DNA of 42,689 nt, taken from Chloroflexota bacterium (lineage in GTDB: Bacteria > Chloroflexota > Anaerolineae > UBA1429). Positions 22,463 through 30,921 of the stretch are shown here, in pieces; the first letter of the stretch is position 1, and each line of letters starts with the position of its first letter. Location of the stretch: assembly GCA_012841405.1 (NCBI GenBank), contig DUUT01000052.1, positions 1-42,689 on the forward strand, written 5' to 3'. The position numbers were made by a program, and so were the translations under genes. Below the pieces are notes generated by a model. The model made no database searches. It saw nothing but the letters and a program-made list of their open reading frames with translations, and was not told the DNA's origin.

Positions 22463-25441
22463 ATGTCCCGGAGACGCGCCGTGCGGACGCTGCCGATACA
22501 CCGTGTCGGTGCTCTGGCTGTCCTGGCTGCCCTGGCGCTCCTTGCCTGTCGCGCCTCTCGCACCCCCTCGCCCACGCCGATCCCTAGCCCCACGCCGACT
22601 CGTACACCCGATGCGCTCAGTGCCATGGATGAGGCCGTCTTTGCCATCTCTCTCGATGGCCGGCTGATAGGCGTCGAGACGCTTCGCCTCGGAGAAGAGG
22701 CCGGTGCGCTCCTCGCCTTTGCCGAGCTGGTGCGTGCGGATGCCCTGGGCACCACGGAACGCCGTACCGTCGTCCTCAACGAGGCACTACTCCCCCTGCG
22801 TTACGACCTCAAGATCGGGGCCCGGGGGGTGCGCTCCATCTGGGTGGCCGAGCGCCGCGGTGAGGGGATGGATGTCCTGAACAACAACCTCGCCTGGTTT
22901 GGGCCGGTGCTCGTCGAGGGTGTGAGCCCTGCGCCGGATGTCATCCTCGAGGGGATGCCATCAGCTCTGCCCTACGCGCTGCTCGCGCTCCAGGACTATG
23001 GCCCCAAAGGCCTCCAGGGCAGGTTGCAGGTGCAGACCCTCGATGTGCTCGCTGACCTCCCGGCGACGGGTGCCCTCAGCCTGACGGTGGATGTGGGCCG
23101 GCAGGGCACCGTGATCGGGACGATAGCGGTAGAAGGCCGTTGGCAAGACGGTGGTGACCCAGCGTTCACCATGTGGGTGCGGCCTGGTAGCCGGGCGCTG
23201 TACAGCGTCGAGATCCCCAGCTATCGCCCCAGTGTGTGGGAGCGGCGGTGGGGCGCCGTGTGGGGGCGTGTGCCAGAGAGCGGTAACGGTACGGGGACCA
23301 TCCTAATCGAGCGGGTGAGCTCGCCGCCAGACCTGCCATTGCCGACGCCTCCCGTGAGAGAGGCGCAGCGCATCGCCGTCACGTTTACCTCCCACGATGG
23401 CACGCGGCTTGCTGGTACGCTGAGCACACCGCCCGGGCAAGGGCCGCACGCCTGTGTCATCCTGTTGGGTCCGGGAGGCATGATGCCGCGCTGGGACCCT
23501 GGCGACGCCGCTGCACGCCACGGGTGGGCGACGCTGAGCTACGACCCGCGCGGCGTCGGAGAGAGCGGCGGCGATTACGAGCGCGATCGCCCAGCACTGC
23601 AGGCCATGGATGCTGTGGCGGCGATAGCCATGCTTCAGGAGCGCCCCGAGATCGATTCCCAGCGGATCGTGGTGCTCGGCATCGGTGCGGGGGGACTTGC
23701 GGGTGCGCTTGCCCTGGCGAACGATAGCCCTACAGAAGGGGCCAGCGTGGTCGCTGCGGTGCTCGCCTCACTGCCGGGACCCGGTCCCCTGTTCCCCACG
23801 CTACCGTTGCACCAGATCAGCACGGCGCTGGCACCCGACTACGACTGGGAGGCGGGAGAAGAGGCGCGCTATGCGGCGATGAGCGTGACGCGCTGGCAGG
23901 AGTGGCTGTTCGAGGATGTAGACGAAGTAACCCTGCTGCGCCGTCGTATCAGCCTACGCTCCCTGCATGACCTGGCCGACCTTGATCTCGCGAAAGTGCT
24001 CGCCGCGGCCAAGGCGCCCATCCTCTTGGTGCAGGGGGGCGAGGATCCGTGGATTCCCACGGGGGCGGCGCAGGCGCTTGCCGACGCATTGGCCGCGTCG
24101 GGCGCGCCCGTGGAGGCGCACCTGTTCGGGGGATTGGGCCACGACCTGGGCTGGGGGAGCGACCCCACAGCGCTTCTATCGCCCGAGGTAGATGACGTCG
24201 TCTGGAGCTGGCTGAACGCGGCACGGGAACCCGAGGGCGGTCGCGGCCAAGACCACAGGCGTATTGGAGCCCGGGGCATGGCCGTGCTGGCGGAAGCGTC
24301 CGCGGCGCGCAAAGAGCGCGATATAGCAACCCGAACAAGAATCCTTCATCCCGCAGAGGAGGGCGGCATGTCAACGTCACCGCGTCCGGATCGTCTGTTA
24401 AGTGTACTGCGCCACGAGGGGCTGCCCGGCCCGGTACCGTGGATCGAGCTTTTTGCCGATCAGCCCATCATGGAGGAGGTGCTCGGCTATACGTTTCCCG
24501 CCGGTGTGAGTGCGGATCGGGAGGCCAACCGCGCTCGTGCGGACGCTCTGATCGCCTTCTACCGCCGCCTAGGGTACGACTATGTCCCCGTGAGCATCGG
24601 CTCGGTGTTCACACGCTCGACTGCCGCCGCCGTCGATACGGCCGCGTTGAGCAAGGGAACGCGCAACTGGGACAACTCGTCCACCGGCATGATCTCCTCC
24701 TGGGCCGATTTCGAGGCCTACCCCTGGCCCGACCTGAACGCCATCGACTATTCCCCGGCCAAGGAGATGTTGGCGCGCATCCCCGATGACATGGGCGCCA
24801 TCGCCATGGGCAGTGGGGGCGTGCTCGAGTGGGCGATGTGGCTCATGGGGTACGAGACGTTGGCCCTGGCACTCTACGATCAGCCGGACCTGGTGCAAGC
24901 CGTCTTTAACCGGGTCATCACCACGCTGTCCTCGACCTGTGCCGCCATGCTCGATCTCGGCGGGTTCCTTGCCTACTTTGTGGGCGACGATATGGGGCAC
25001 TCGACGGGGACCATGGTGTCCCCTGAGGTGCTGCGCCGCTACGTCTTTCCCGGGCAAGAGCGCCTCGTCGATATTGCCCACGACCACGGGGTGCCCTTCC
25101 TATTGCACACCTGCGGCAACCTAGCAGCGGTGATGGATGACCTCATTGATAGCGTGGGCATCGACGCCAAGCACTCGTTCGAGGACAAGATCGCGCCGGT
25201 GGAGGATGAGTACGCCCGCTACGGGGCGCGTATAGCGCTCCTTGGCGGCGTTGACGTTGACCTCTTGGCACGAGGGACCGAAGAGCAGGTGCGTGCTCGC
25301 ACGCGGCAACTGCTGGACGCCCTCGGGCCGTCGGGGAGCTGGTGCCTCGGCACGGGCAACAGCGTCGCCAACTATGTCTCTGTGCGCAACTACCTGGCGA
25401 TGCTAGACGAGGGCAGGGCATGGAACGAGCGCCTCACGTGA
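22463..25441 (+). CDS. Lipoprotein alpha/beta-hydrolase reading in frame into a URO-D-like protein
   Basis: The open frame from ATG 22463 (GGAGGAG five bases before) runs 992 codons without a stop. The first about 590 residues form a lipoprotein: signal peptide with lipobox LALLAC (Cys29), a Ser/Thr/Pro linker, a beta-rich domain, then an alpha/beta-hydrolase (about 310-590). That hydrolase has Asp in GGEDPWIP and His in GLGHDLGW, but the nucleophile elbow reads GIGAGG, with Gly where Ser is expected. Residues about 590-635 look like translated spacer. From codon 636 (ATG 24368) the frame encodes a cytosolic URO-D family enzyme. An exported lipoprotein joined to a cytosolic enzyme makes no topological sense, so loss of the first gene's stop, or a sequence error, is likelier than a working fusion. 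Confidence 0.6.
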   Translation: MSRRRAVRTLPIHRVGALAVLAALALLACRASRTPSPTPIPSPTPTRTPDALSAMDEAVFAISLDGRLIGVETLRLGEEAGALLAFAELVRADALGTTERRTVVLNEALLPLRYDLKIGARGVRSIWVAERRGEGMDVLNNNLAWFGPVLVEGVSPAPDVILEGMPSALPYALLALQDYGPKGLQGRLQVQTLDVLADLPATGALSLTVDVGRQGTVIGTIAVEGRWQDGGDPAFTMWVRPGSRALYSVEIPSYRPSVWERRWGAVWGRVPESGNGTGTILIERVSSPPDLPLPTPPVREAQRIAVTFTSHDGTRLAGTLSTPPGQGPHACVILLGPGGMMPRWDPGDAAARHGWATLSYDPRGVGESGGDYERDRPALQAMDAVAAIAMLQERPEIDSQRIVVLGIGAGGLAGALALANDSPTEGASVVAAVLASLPGPGPLFPTLPLHQISTALAPDYDWEAGEEARYAAMSVTRWQEWLFEDVDEVTLLRRRISLRSLHDLADLDLAKVLAAAKAPILLVQGGEDPWIPTGAAQALADALAASGAPVEAHLFGGLGHDLGWGSDPTALLSPEVDDVVWSWLNAAREPEGGRGQDHRRIGARGMAVLAEASAARKERDIATRTRILHPAEEGGMSTSPRPDRLLSVLRHEGLPGPVPWIELFADQPIMEEVLGYTFPAGVSADREANRARADALIAFYRRLGYDYVPVSIGSVFTRSTAAAVDTAALSKGTRNWDNSSTGMISSWADFEAYPWPDLNAIDYSPAKEMLARIPDDMGAIAMGSGGVLEWAMWLMGYETLALALYDQPDLVQAVFNRVITTLSSTCAAMLDLGGFLAYFVGDDMGHSTGTMVSPEVLRRYVFPGQERLVDIAHDHGVPFLLHTCGNLAAVMDDLIDSVGIDAKHSFEDKIAPVEDEYARYGARIALLGGVDVDLLARGTEEQVRARTRQLLDALGPSGSWCLGTGNSVANYVSVRNYLAMLDEGRAWNERLT
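24368..25441 (+). CDS. Uroporphyrinogen decarboxylase-family methyltransferase (MtaA/CmuA-like)
   Basis: Probably an independent gene of 357 aa with its own AGGAGGG site before ATG 24368, in the same frame as the lipoprotein ORF. The TIM barrel of this family includes both heme-pathway decarboxylases and zinc-dependent corrinoid methyltransferases. Here the zinc set H-x-C...C is present (LLHTCGN, with a later Cys in SWCLGTGNS), favouring a methyl transferase. GGVDVDLLARGT and DAKHSFEDKIAP are typical family segments. Substrate is unknown and no corrinoid protein is encoded nearby. It ends 93 bases before the sensor kinase gene. Confidence 0.8.
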   Translation: MSTSPRPDRLLSVLRHEGLPGPVPWIELFADQPIMEEVLGYTFPAGVSADREANRARADALIAFYRRLGYDYVPVSIGSVFTRSTAAAVDTAALSKGTRNWDNSSTGMISSWADFEAYPWPDLNAIDYSPAKEMLARIPDDMGAIAMGSGGVLEWAMWLMGYETLALALYDQPDLVQAVFNRVITTLSSTCAAMLDLGGFLAYFVGDDMGHSTGTMVSPEVLRRYVFPGQERLVDIAHDHGVPFLLHTCGNLAAVMDDLIDSVGIDAKHSFEDKIAPVEDEYARYGARIALLGGVDVDLLARGTEEQVRARTRQLLDALGPSGSWCLGTGNSVANYVSVRNYLAMLDEGRAWNERLT

Positions 25442-25534
25442 GGCGACCAGCGGGCTGAGCCACTCATCCACCGCACCCTTACGAACCGCAGGAGCGCCGG
25501 GCTGATCCCCACCAGTGACGTTGGGAGTACGACC

Positions 25535-27709
25535 ATGGAGATGCATCAGATTGTCCACGGCGTGACACCCGAGTTTCGCTCCGAGTTTCAGGTGTCACTG
25601 AAACCCTTCATCCTGTTGATCCTTTTGCCCGGCGCCTTCTTGGGGCTCGAGGCCTGGTCGCTGCCCGAGCCCTCGGGTCTGCTGAACTTGGCGCTGCTCT
25701 CCGTGGTGGTGTCGGTGGTGGCGTGGTGCTTGGACGACTGGAAACCCCTCGTTGGGCGCTGGTTCTATGTCTTGTGGTTGACGCTCGTCGTCGTGCTCGC
25801 CCGCGCCTATCTCCCGCTCGCTGGGTTGCTGTCGCTGATAGCCCTCGCAACGGCCTTGGCCACCCCGCTGATCAGTCTGCCCGCGGCGGGGCTCGTCGCC
25901 CTGGGGCAGACGATCCTCCTCTGTGGACTACCGGCGCACGTCATCGGCGCGGACGCCGGCGAGATCGCCACTGCGCTGGTGCTGAGCTGGCTCCTCGTCG
26001 GGGCTCTGGTGGCGTCCTACCTTCCCATCGTGCGGGTGTCGCGCTGGTCGTGGGACTATTACCGGCGGACGCTGGCCTTGCTGGAAGAGGCCAGAGGTCG
26101 CCAGGTGAAGCTCAAGCAGGCACTTGCCGATCTCACCTACGCGAATCGCCAGCTCGCACTCGTCAATGAAAAGCTGGCGGCGGCGAGGTTGATGGCAGAA
26201 CAGGCCCAGCGCACCAAGGCGGCCTTTGTGGCCAACGTAAGCCACGAGTTTCGCACCCCGCTCAACATGATCATCGGGCTGATCGACCTGGTCACCGAGT
26301 CGCCCGAGGTCTATGGCCCCAAGCTGCCGGCGGCTCTCCACCAGGACCTCGAGATCGTGCGCCGGAACTGCGAGCACCTGGCGAGCATGATCAACGACGT
26401 GCTTGATCTCAGCCAGATTGAGGCGGGGCGCTTGGCGCTCCACAAAGAGTGGGTCGATTGGCGCGAGGTGATCGATCGGGCGCTGCAAATCGTGCGACCA
26501 CTCCTGGTGAAGAAAAGAATCGCGTTACACGTCTCCATCCCCGAGGTCCTCCCCCTTGTTTACTGCGACCGGACACGAATCCGTCAGGTCATTCTGAACC
26601 TCCTGAGCAACGCGGCGCGCTTTACCCATGAGGGCAGCATCACGGTAACGGTGCGCACCGAATCCCAGTTCGTGGTCATCAGCGTCCGCGACACCGGCCC
26701 GGGCATCTCGGCGGAGGATGTCAGCCGGATCTTTGAGCCGTTCCGACAGGGGAGCTTTCAACGGAGGAGAGAACAGGGGGGGAGCGGCCTCGGGCTCTGT
26801 ATCAGCAAGCAGTTCGTCGAGCTGCATGGCGGCAAGATGTGGCTGCAGAGCGAGTTGGGGCATGGCAGCACGTTCTCGTTTCGCATTCCCATGTGCTCAC
26901 CGGCGGATCCAGTGGCTGGGGCATACCGCTGGATCTCGGGCGATTGGGAAGAGCGCCCGTCCTATGCGGAACCTCCCGATGCGCGCCTCGAGCAGCGTAT
27001 GGTGGTGTGTGACGCGACGGGGGAGCTGCAGCCCATCTTGAGCCGCTACACCGACCACGTCGAGTTCGTCACGGTAGCCGATGTGGAGGCAGCGGCGCGT
27101 GAAATGCACGCGTGCCCCGCGCAAGCGGTGCTCCTCAACGCACCCGCTCCGGAGAGGCTGCTGGATCTCGCCGAGCGCGCGCGGGTGGCCATCCCCGATA
27201 CGCCCATTCTGGGGTGTAGCCTGCCCGCCCGCACGCAGCCGGCGTTGTTGGCAGGGGCGACGGCCTACCTCCTCAAGCCGTTGCGCCGCGCCGAGCTTGC
27301 TGCCGTGCTCGACCGGCTCGACCTGCGGGAGGGGACGGTGCTGGTGGTGGATGACGATGGCGATGCACTGCAGTTGTTGCAGCGCATGCTTCTGGCCTGC
27401 AGCCCCACCCTCGAGGTGAGGACGGCGGCTTCAGCCGGCCACGCTCTTGAGGAGTTCCGCCGGTCCCCGCCCGATCTGCTGCTGCTGGACATCGTCATGG
27501 AGGATGTGGATGGCTGGGGGGTTCTGGAGATCATGCGCCGGGAGGAGCGATGGCGCGATATCCCCGTGGTGGTCGTATCGGCACAGGATGTGCAGGATCA
27601 ACCGCTGATGAGCCAGGTGTTTTTCGCCACCATGGGCCAGGGGCTGTCGATCAACAAGCTGCTCCATTGCTCGCGGGCCGTGTCGACGCTCCTGACTCAG
27701 CCAGACTAG
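25535..27709 (+). CDS. Membrane hybrid histidine kinase with one degenerate and one intact receiver
   Basis: Encodes 724 aa. Residues about 25-175 hold five or six membrane helices without a recognisable extracellular sensor; a coiled coil (about 185-225) leads to a HisKA domain with His237 in VANVSHEFRTPLN and a HATPase domain (NLLSNAARF, DTGPGIS, GSGLGLCISKQ). Then come two receiver folds. The first (about 490-595) has Asn535 in VLLNAP where the phospho-Asp should be, so it cannot be phosphorylated normally. The second (about 600-724) has the acidic VVDDDGD and Asp652 in LLLLDIVM. GGGAG precedes the ATG. Its 3' end overlaps the convergent response regulator gene by 59 bases; the two probably form one signalling pair. 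Confidence 0.9.
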   Translation: MEMHQIVHGVTPEFRSEFQVSLKPFILLILLPGAFLGLEAWSLPEPSGLLNLALLSVVVSVVAWCLDDWKPLVGRWFYVLWLTLVVVLARAYLPLAGLLSLIALATALATPLISLPAAGLVALGQTILLCGLPAHVIGADAGEIATALVLSWLLVGALVASYLPIVRVSRWSWDYYRRTLALLEEARGRQVKLKQALADLTYANRQLALVNEKLAAARLMAEQAQRTKAAFVANVSHEFRTPLNMIIGLIDLVTESPEVYGPKLPAALHQDLEIVRRNCEHLASMINDVLDLSQIEAGRLALHKEWVDWREVIDRALQIVRPLLVKKRIALHVSIPEVLPLVYCDRTRIRQVILNLLSNAARFTHEGSITVTVRTESQFVVISVRDTGPGISAEDVSRIFEPFRQGSFQRRREQGGSGLGLCISKQFVELHGGKMWLQSELGHGSTFSFRIPMCSPADPVAGAYRWISGDWEERPSYAEPPDARLEQRMVVCDATGELQPILSRYTDHVEFVTVADVEAAAREMHACPAQAVLLNAPAPERLLDLAERARVAIPDTPILGCSLPARTQPALLAGATAYLLKPLRRAELAAVLDRLDLREGTVLVVDDDGDALQLLQRMLLACSPTLEVRTAASAGHALEEFRRSPPDLLLLDIVMEDVDGWGVLEIMRREERWRDIPVVVVSAQDVQDQPLMSQVFFATMGQGLSINKLLHCSRAVSTLLTQPD

Positions 27710-28901
27710 CCGCGCGGCCGAGCGCATCCAGGAACTGCTGGCGCCGTACCGGCTTGGGTAGGTAGGAAAAGGCCCCCAGGGCGAGGGCGAGCTCTTCCTC
27801 GCGGACCACAGAGCAGACGATCACCGGGATGGTGCGACTCGCCGCGTACTCATGGAGGTGCGAGAGCAGCTCCCAGCCATCCACGTCGGGGAGCATGACG
27901 TCCAACACGATGATGTCGGGTTTCAGCGCCTCGACGGTCTCGAGTGCGGCGCCACCCTCGGCGAGGTGGATGATGTTGTAGCGCGTGTCCGCGGTGTAGC
28001 GCCGGTAAAAATGGACCAGATCGTCATTGTCGTCAATGACCAGCACCGACATGGTAGTCGTCGAGGGCAGCGTGATGAGCAGCTCGACGCGGTCATCGTG
28101 CGCCTGAACCTCTAGCGAGCCGTCGTGGGCGGCCAGCAACTCGCGCATCAGGTGGTCGTCCGACGCATAGCAGGGGACGTCGCCGGTGATGGTGATGGTC
28201 ACCTGGTTGCCTCGCGCCACAGCACGCAGCGATACCGACGTGGTGGGGCGCTGGCGAACGAGCTCGGTGATGCCGGCCACGAGCACCTGGTGCAGGGCGG
28301 AGGGATGGATGAGCGCCGTCAGGTTCGGCGGGGACTCTTCCACGTGGAGCGAGACGCCGTAGCGGGCCGCCAGGCGGCGGGTGATGTCGCTCACTCCGGC
28401 AAGTGCCTTCCCCACATCGGCCGCAAAGCCAGCGGATTCCTTGCGTAGCGAGGCGACCTCTTGCTTGATCTGTGACAGCCAGGCATCGTGCGCGGCGTCG
28501 CCGACTACTGCGTCGGGCAACGACGCCTCACCCGCAGCGCCGTTGGGGCGCACAGCCACATCATCGCGGGTGATACGCTGGGCGAGCACCGCGATGGCAT
28601 CCTGCTGCTCGCGTCGGAGGTGGCGTGGGGTGATGGCGAGCTCCTCAGCGACCTTTTCCTGCGTCTGCTGCTGGACGTAGCGCAGCGTGAGGATGCGGTA
28701 GAGGCGCATGGCGCGTGATGTGGCTGGTACGTCGGGGCCTGGCTCGAGCGTACGAATCAGGCGCACCAGGGCGGCTTGTACCGCCTCGACTCCGGCCTGA
28801 GGATCGCAGCCGAGGGCGTCACAGAGGATGGGGTCCGGCTCGAAGGCTGGATCGTATAGGCTGCTCAGGGCATCGCGGAGAGCGTCCTCGAGTCGCGCCA
28901 T
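27651..28901 (-). CDS. Response regulator with sigma-like N-terminus, HATPase-like middle and C-terminal receiver
   Basis: Encodes 416 aa in an unusual order. Residues about 55-110 contain LRYVQQQTQEKVAEELAITPRHLRREQQ, a helix-turn-helix resembling sigma-factor region 4. Residues about 140-280 look like a stripped histidine-kinase core: a helical pair, then a GHKL-like fold (ALHQVLVAGITELVRQRPTTSVSLRA) that lacks the usual phospho-His and G-boxes. Residues about 290-400 are a canonical receiver with VIDDND, phospho-Asp334 in IIVLDVMLPDVDGW and Lys in YLPKPVRR. Known response regulators mostly carry the receiver first. ATG 28901 lacks a strong ribosome binding site. Output may be DNA binding, but that is inferred from the helix-turn-helix alone. 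Confidence 0.82.
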   Translation of the reverse strand: MARLEDALRDALSSLYDPAFEPDPILCDALGCDPQAGVEAVQAALVRLIRTLEPGPDVPATSRAMRLYRILTLRYVQQQTQEKVAEELAITPRHLRREQQDAIAVLAQRITRDDVAVRPNGAAGEASLPDAVVGDAAHDAWLSQIKQEVASLRKESAGFAADVGKALAGVSDITRRLAARYGVSLHVEESPPNLTALIHPSALHQVLVAGITELVRQRPTTSVSLRAVARGNQVTITITGDVPCYASDDHLMRELLAAHDGSLEVQAHDDRVELLITLPSTTTMSVLVIDDNDDLVHFYRRYTADTRYNIIHLAEGGAALETVEALKPDIIVLDVMLPDVDGWELLSHLHEYAASRTIPVIVCSVVREEELALALGAFSYLPKPVRRQQFLDALGRAASLAESGASTRPASNGAAC

Positions 28902-29310
28902 GTCAACACGCTGCCTTCGCCACGATATGTCCCCCTCACGCCCTCTGTGGGTCCTGTCCGTGTCCTTGTTCGGGTAGCGCGCGGCATTTACGCTATGAGC
29001 GACAAGCCCTATTTGCCTTGGATGCCCTGCCAACGGGAAGTCTGCCCGTCGACGCGATGGATGGGCGGAGGAAACAGTGCCCGGCCCCATTATACCCCTT
29101 GTCGGACACCGCGCAAGGAGTTCCGGCACTGTATCCTGATGCGGTGATGGGGCACTGCGTGGGGCGATCGGGCGGGCACAGCGGTTGCGAGAAAGGAGGA
29201 AAGGAGGCGGTCGGACTAGAGGGCGCAAAGGGTACGCACACAGTCGTGCAGCCTGACGTCTGCGGGCCATCCGAGGGATCGTCGGGCCAAACCAGACAAG
29301 GAGAGAAGAG
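28902..29310. other. Divergent intergenic region between regulator and sugar ABC operon
   Basis: No gene is supported. The minus-strand promoter at 29089-29116 serves the regulator and leaves a 180-nt leader. The plus side carries a purine-rich stretch (29187-29210, two AAGGAGG-like boxes) but I find no convincing plus promoter before the binding-protein gene. Confidence 0.5.
29089..29116 (-). promoter_or_regulatory. Promoter of the response regulator gene
   Basis: On the minus strand TTGCGC (29116-29111), 16 bases, consensus TATAAT (29094-29089). Confidence 0.55.
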
Positions 29311-30750
29311 ATGGCGATCAGGATGACGCGTCGAGACATGCTGCGGCACGCCGGCGTTGGTTCTGCTGCTCTCCTCGTTGCCGCCTGTCAACCAAAGATT
29401 GTCGAAGTCGAAAAAGTCGTCAAGGAGACCGTCGAGGTCGAAAAGGTTGTCGAGAAGGAAGTTGAGGTTGAAAAGGTCGTCAAGGAGACGGTGATCGTCG
29501 CTGCCGAGCCAGCGGGCAAGGACCCCATCACGCTGCGCATCCACACCAACCAGGGCGATCAGTGGTACGGCTGGATGAAGGATGCCTGGGACCTCAACGT
29601 TGCTGGCTGGAAGAGCGAGAATCCCCATATTACGCTCCAGTTCGAGCCTGTGGCCGGTTGGACGGCCGACTATTTCCCCAAGATCTTTACCCATGTGGCC
29701 GCCGGCACGCTGGGCGACATCGTCTGGTACCCGCCCCGGCACCGCAACCACCTGAGCTGGGGGATCGAGTACGACATTGTGCGCGATCTCATGCCGATTA
29801 TCGAGGCGACTGGCTATGACCTCTCTCAGTTCTACCCCGGCGTGATCGAATCCTCGAGCTGGGAGGGCGCATTCTACTGGATGCCCATTACCTCGGAGCC
29901 ATCGTGCCCGGTGATCGCCTACAACAAGACCATGGCCGAGCGTTTTGGCTTGCCCGAGCCGCAGAACGACTGGACTATGGACGAGCTGGTGGAGTGGGGC
30001 AAAGCGGGCACGCGTGATGGTGTCTGGGGCTACCACTGGGGCAATGCCAGCATGGCGCCCATCGCCTGGACGCCGCAGCTGCGCCAGTTCGGCGTCAAGA
30101 TGGCCTCTGACGACGGTCGAGTGGCCTTTCCCGATTCCGCTGACGCTCTGGCCCGGGCGCTCAAGTGGCGCTATGACCTCATCTATACGCACCAGACGAT
30201 GCCCGTTCCCGACCCGAACTTTGACGCCAATGACATGCTCGTGGCGGAGGTCATCCTGGCGATGGACGTCTGGCCGGTGATGATCAACCGTCTGCCGGCC
30301 ACGTTGGTGGAGGACAAATTCGAGGTCGGGTTCTTTTACACGCCGCTCGATGAAAAAGGCGCCAGGCGCCGCAACATGCTCAACGAGCACGTACACGGCG
30401 TGACCACTGCCTCGCAGTACCCCGAAGAGAGTTTTAACTACCTGGCCTGGCACTCGAGCCTGGAGTACTGCGTCCAGGGGCTGCTGTCGGGCAAGGGCGC
30501 GCCGGTAGGGAGACCTGACCTGTTCGCCGACGAGCGCGCACTCAAGATCTTCCCCGGGTTGGATCTGCTGGAGCCGATCATGGCCGAGATCGAGCCCGAC
30601 TTTTTCGTGGCCAACTTCCGTGGGGAAGAGTTCGACAGCGCATTCACGGCGGTCACCGACCTGGTCGCCTTGGACAAGATCGGCATCGACGAGGCCGTCG
30701 ATCGCATCATCGCGGATTGCCAGGCTGTGCTGGACAAGGAGCCTGCCTAG
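29311..30750 (+). CDS. Extracellular sugar-binding lipoprotein of an ABC transporter
   Basis: Encodes 479 aa. The N-terminus has a twin-arginine-like TRRDML, a hydrophobic stretch and lipobox LLVAAC (Cys28), so it is a lipoprotein, possibly exported by Tat. A spacer made of three ten-residue repeats follows, then a family-1 solute-binding fold typical of carbohydrate transporters (LRIHTNQGDQWYG, PPRHRNHLSWG, late helical lobe). The repeat spacer, which may hold the protein away from the membrane, is common in Chloroflexota binding proteins. AAGGAG precedes the ATG. Two permease genes follow after 171 bases. The sugar is unknown; aromatic residues near the cleft fit a carbohydrate. Confidence 0.9.
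   Translation: MAIRMTRRDMLRHAGVGSAALLVAACQPKIVEVEKVVKETVEVEKVVEKEVEVEKVVKETVIVAAEPAGKDPITLRIHTNQGDQWYGWMKDAWDLNVAGWKSENPHITLQFEPVAGWTADYFPKIFTHVAAGTLGDIVWYPPRHRNHLSWGIEYDIVRDLMPIIEATGYDLSQFYPGVIESSSWEGAFYWMPITSEPSCPVIAYNKTMAERFGLPEPQNDWTMDELVEWGKAGTRDGVWGYHWGNASMAPIAWTPQLRQFGVKMASDDGRVAFPDSADALARALKWRYDLIYTHQTMPVPDPNFDANDMLVAEVILAMDVWPVMINRLPATLVEDKFEVGFFYTPLDEKGARRRNMLNEHVHGVTTASQYPEESFNYLAWHSSLEYCVQGLLSGKGAPVGRPDLFADERALKIFPGLDLLEPIMAEIEPDFFVANFRGEEFDSAFTAVTDLVALDKIGIDEAVDRIIADCQAVLDKEPA
29401..29490 (+). repeat. Three tandem 30-bp repeats encoding the lipoprotein stalk
   Basis: Three exact-length units, each coding for a decapeptide of the form VEVEKVVKET. The DNA differs at scattered third positions, so the protein repeat is under selection. 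Confidence 0.85.
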
Positions 30751-30845
30751 AGCCGCTAGAGGCCGTTGGCCCGGCGGACATGGCCACGATGCGCCCCGCG
30801 AGGGCGCGTGGGTGCCGCCGCGGTGATTCAGCTCCGTCATACTCG

Positions 30846-30891
30846 GGGTGCCGGGAGACCGATGTCGCTCCCGGCGCCCCCAGGGCGCCGG
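30846..30891 (+). promoter_or_regulatory. Two mutually exclusive hairpins between binding-protein and permease genes
   Basis: A 12-bp stem (30846-30857 with 30868-30879, one G-U) competes with a 9-bp stem (30871-30879 with 30883-30891, loop CCA) because both use 30871-30879. It lies in the 171-base gap where ABC operons often lower expression of the membrane subunits. Confidence 0.5.
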
Positions 30892-30921
30892 TCGTCCAAG
30901 CATAGGCCAGTGGAGGCAGAC

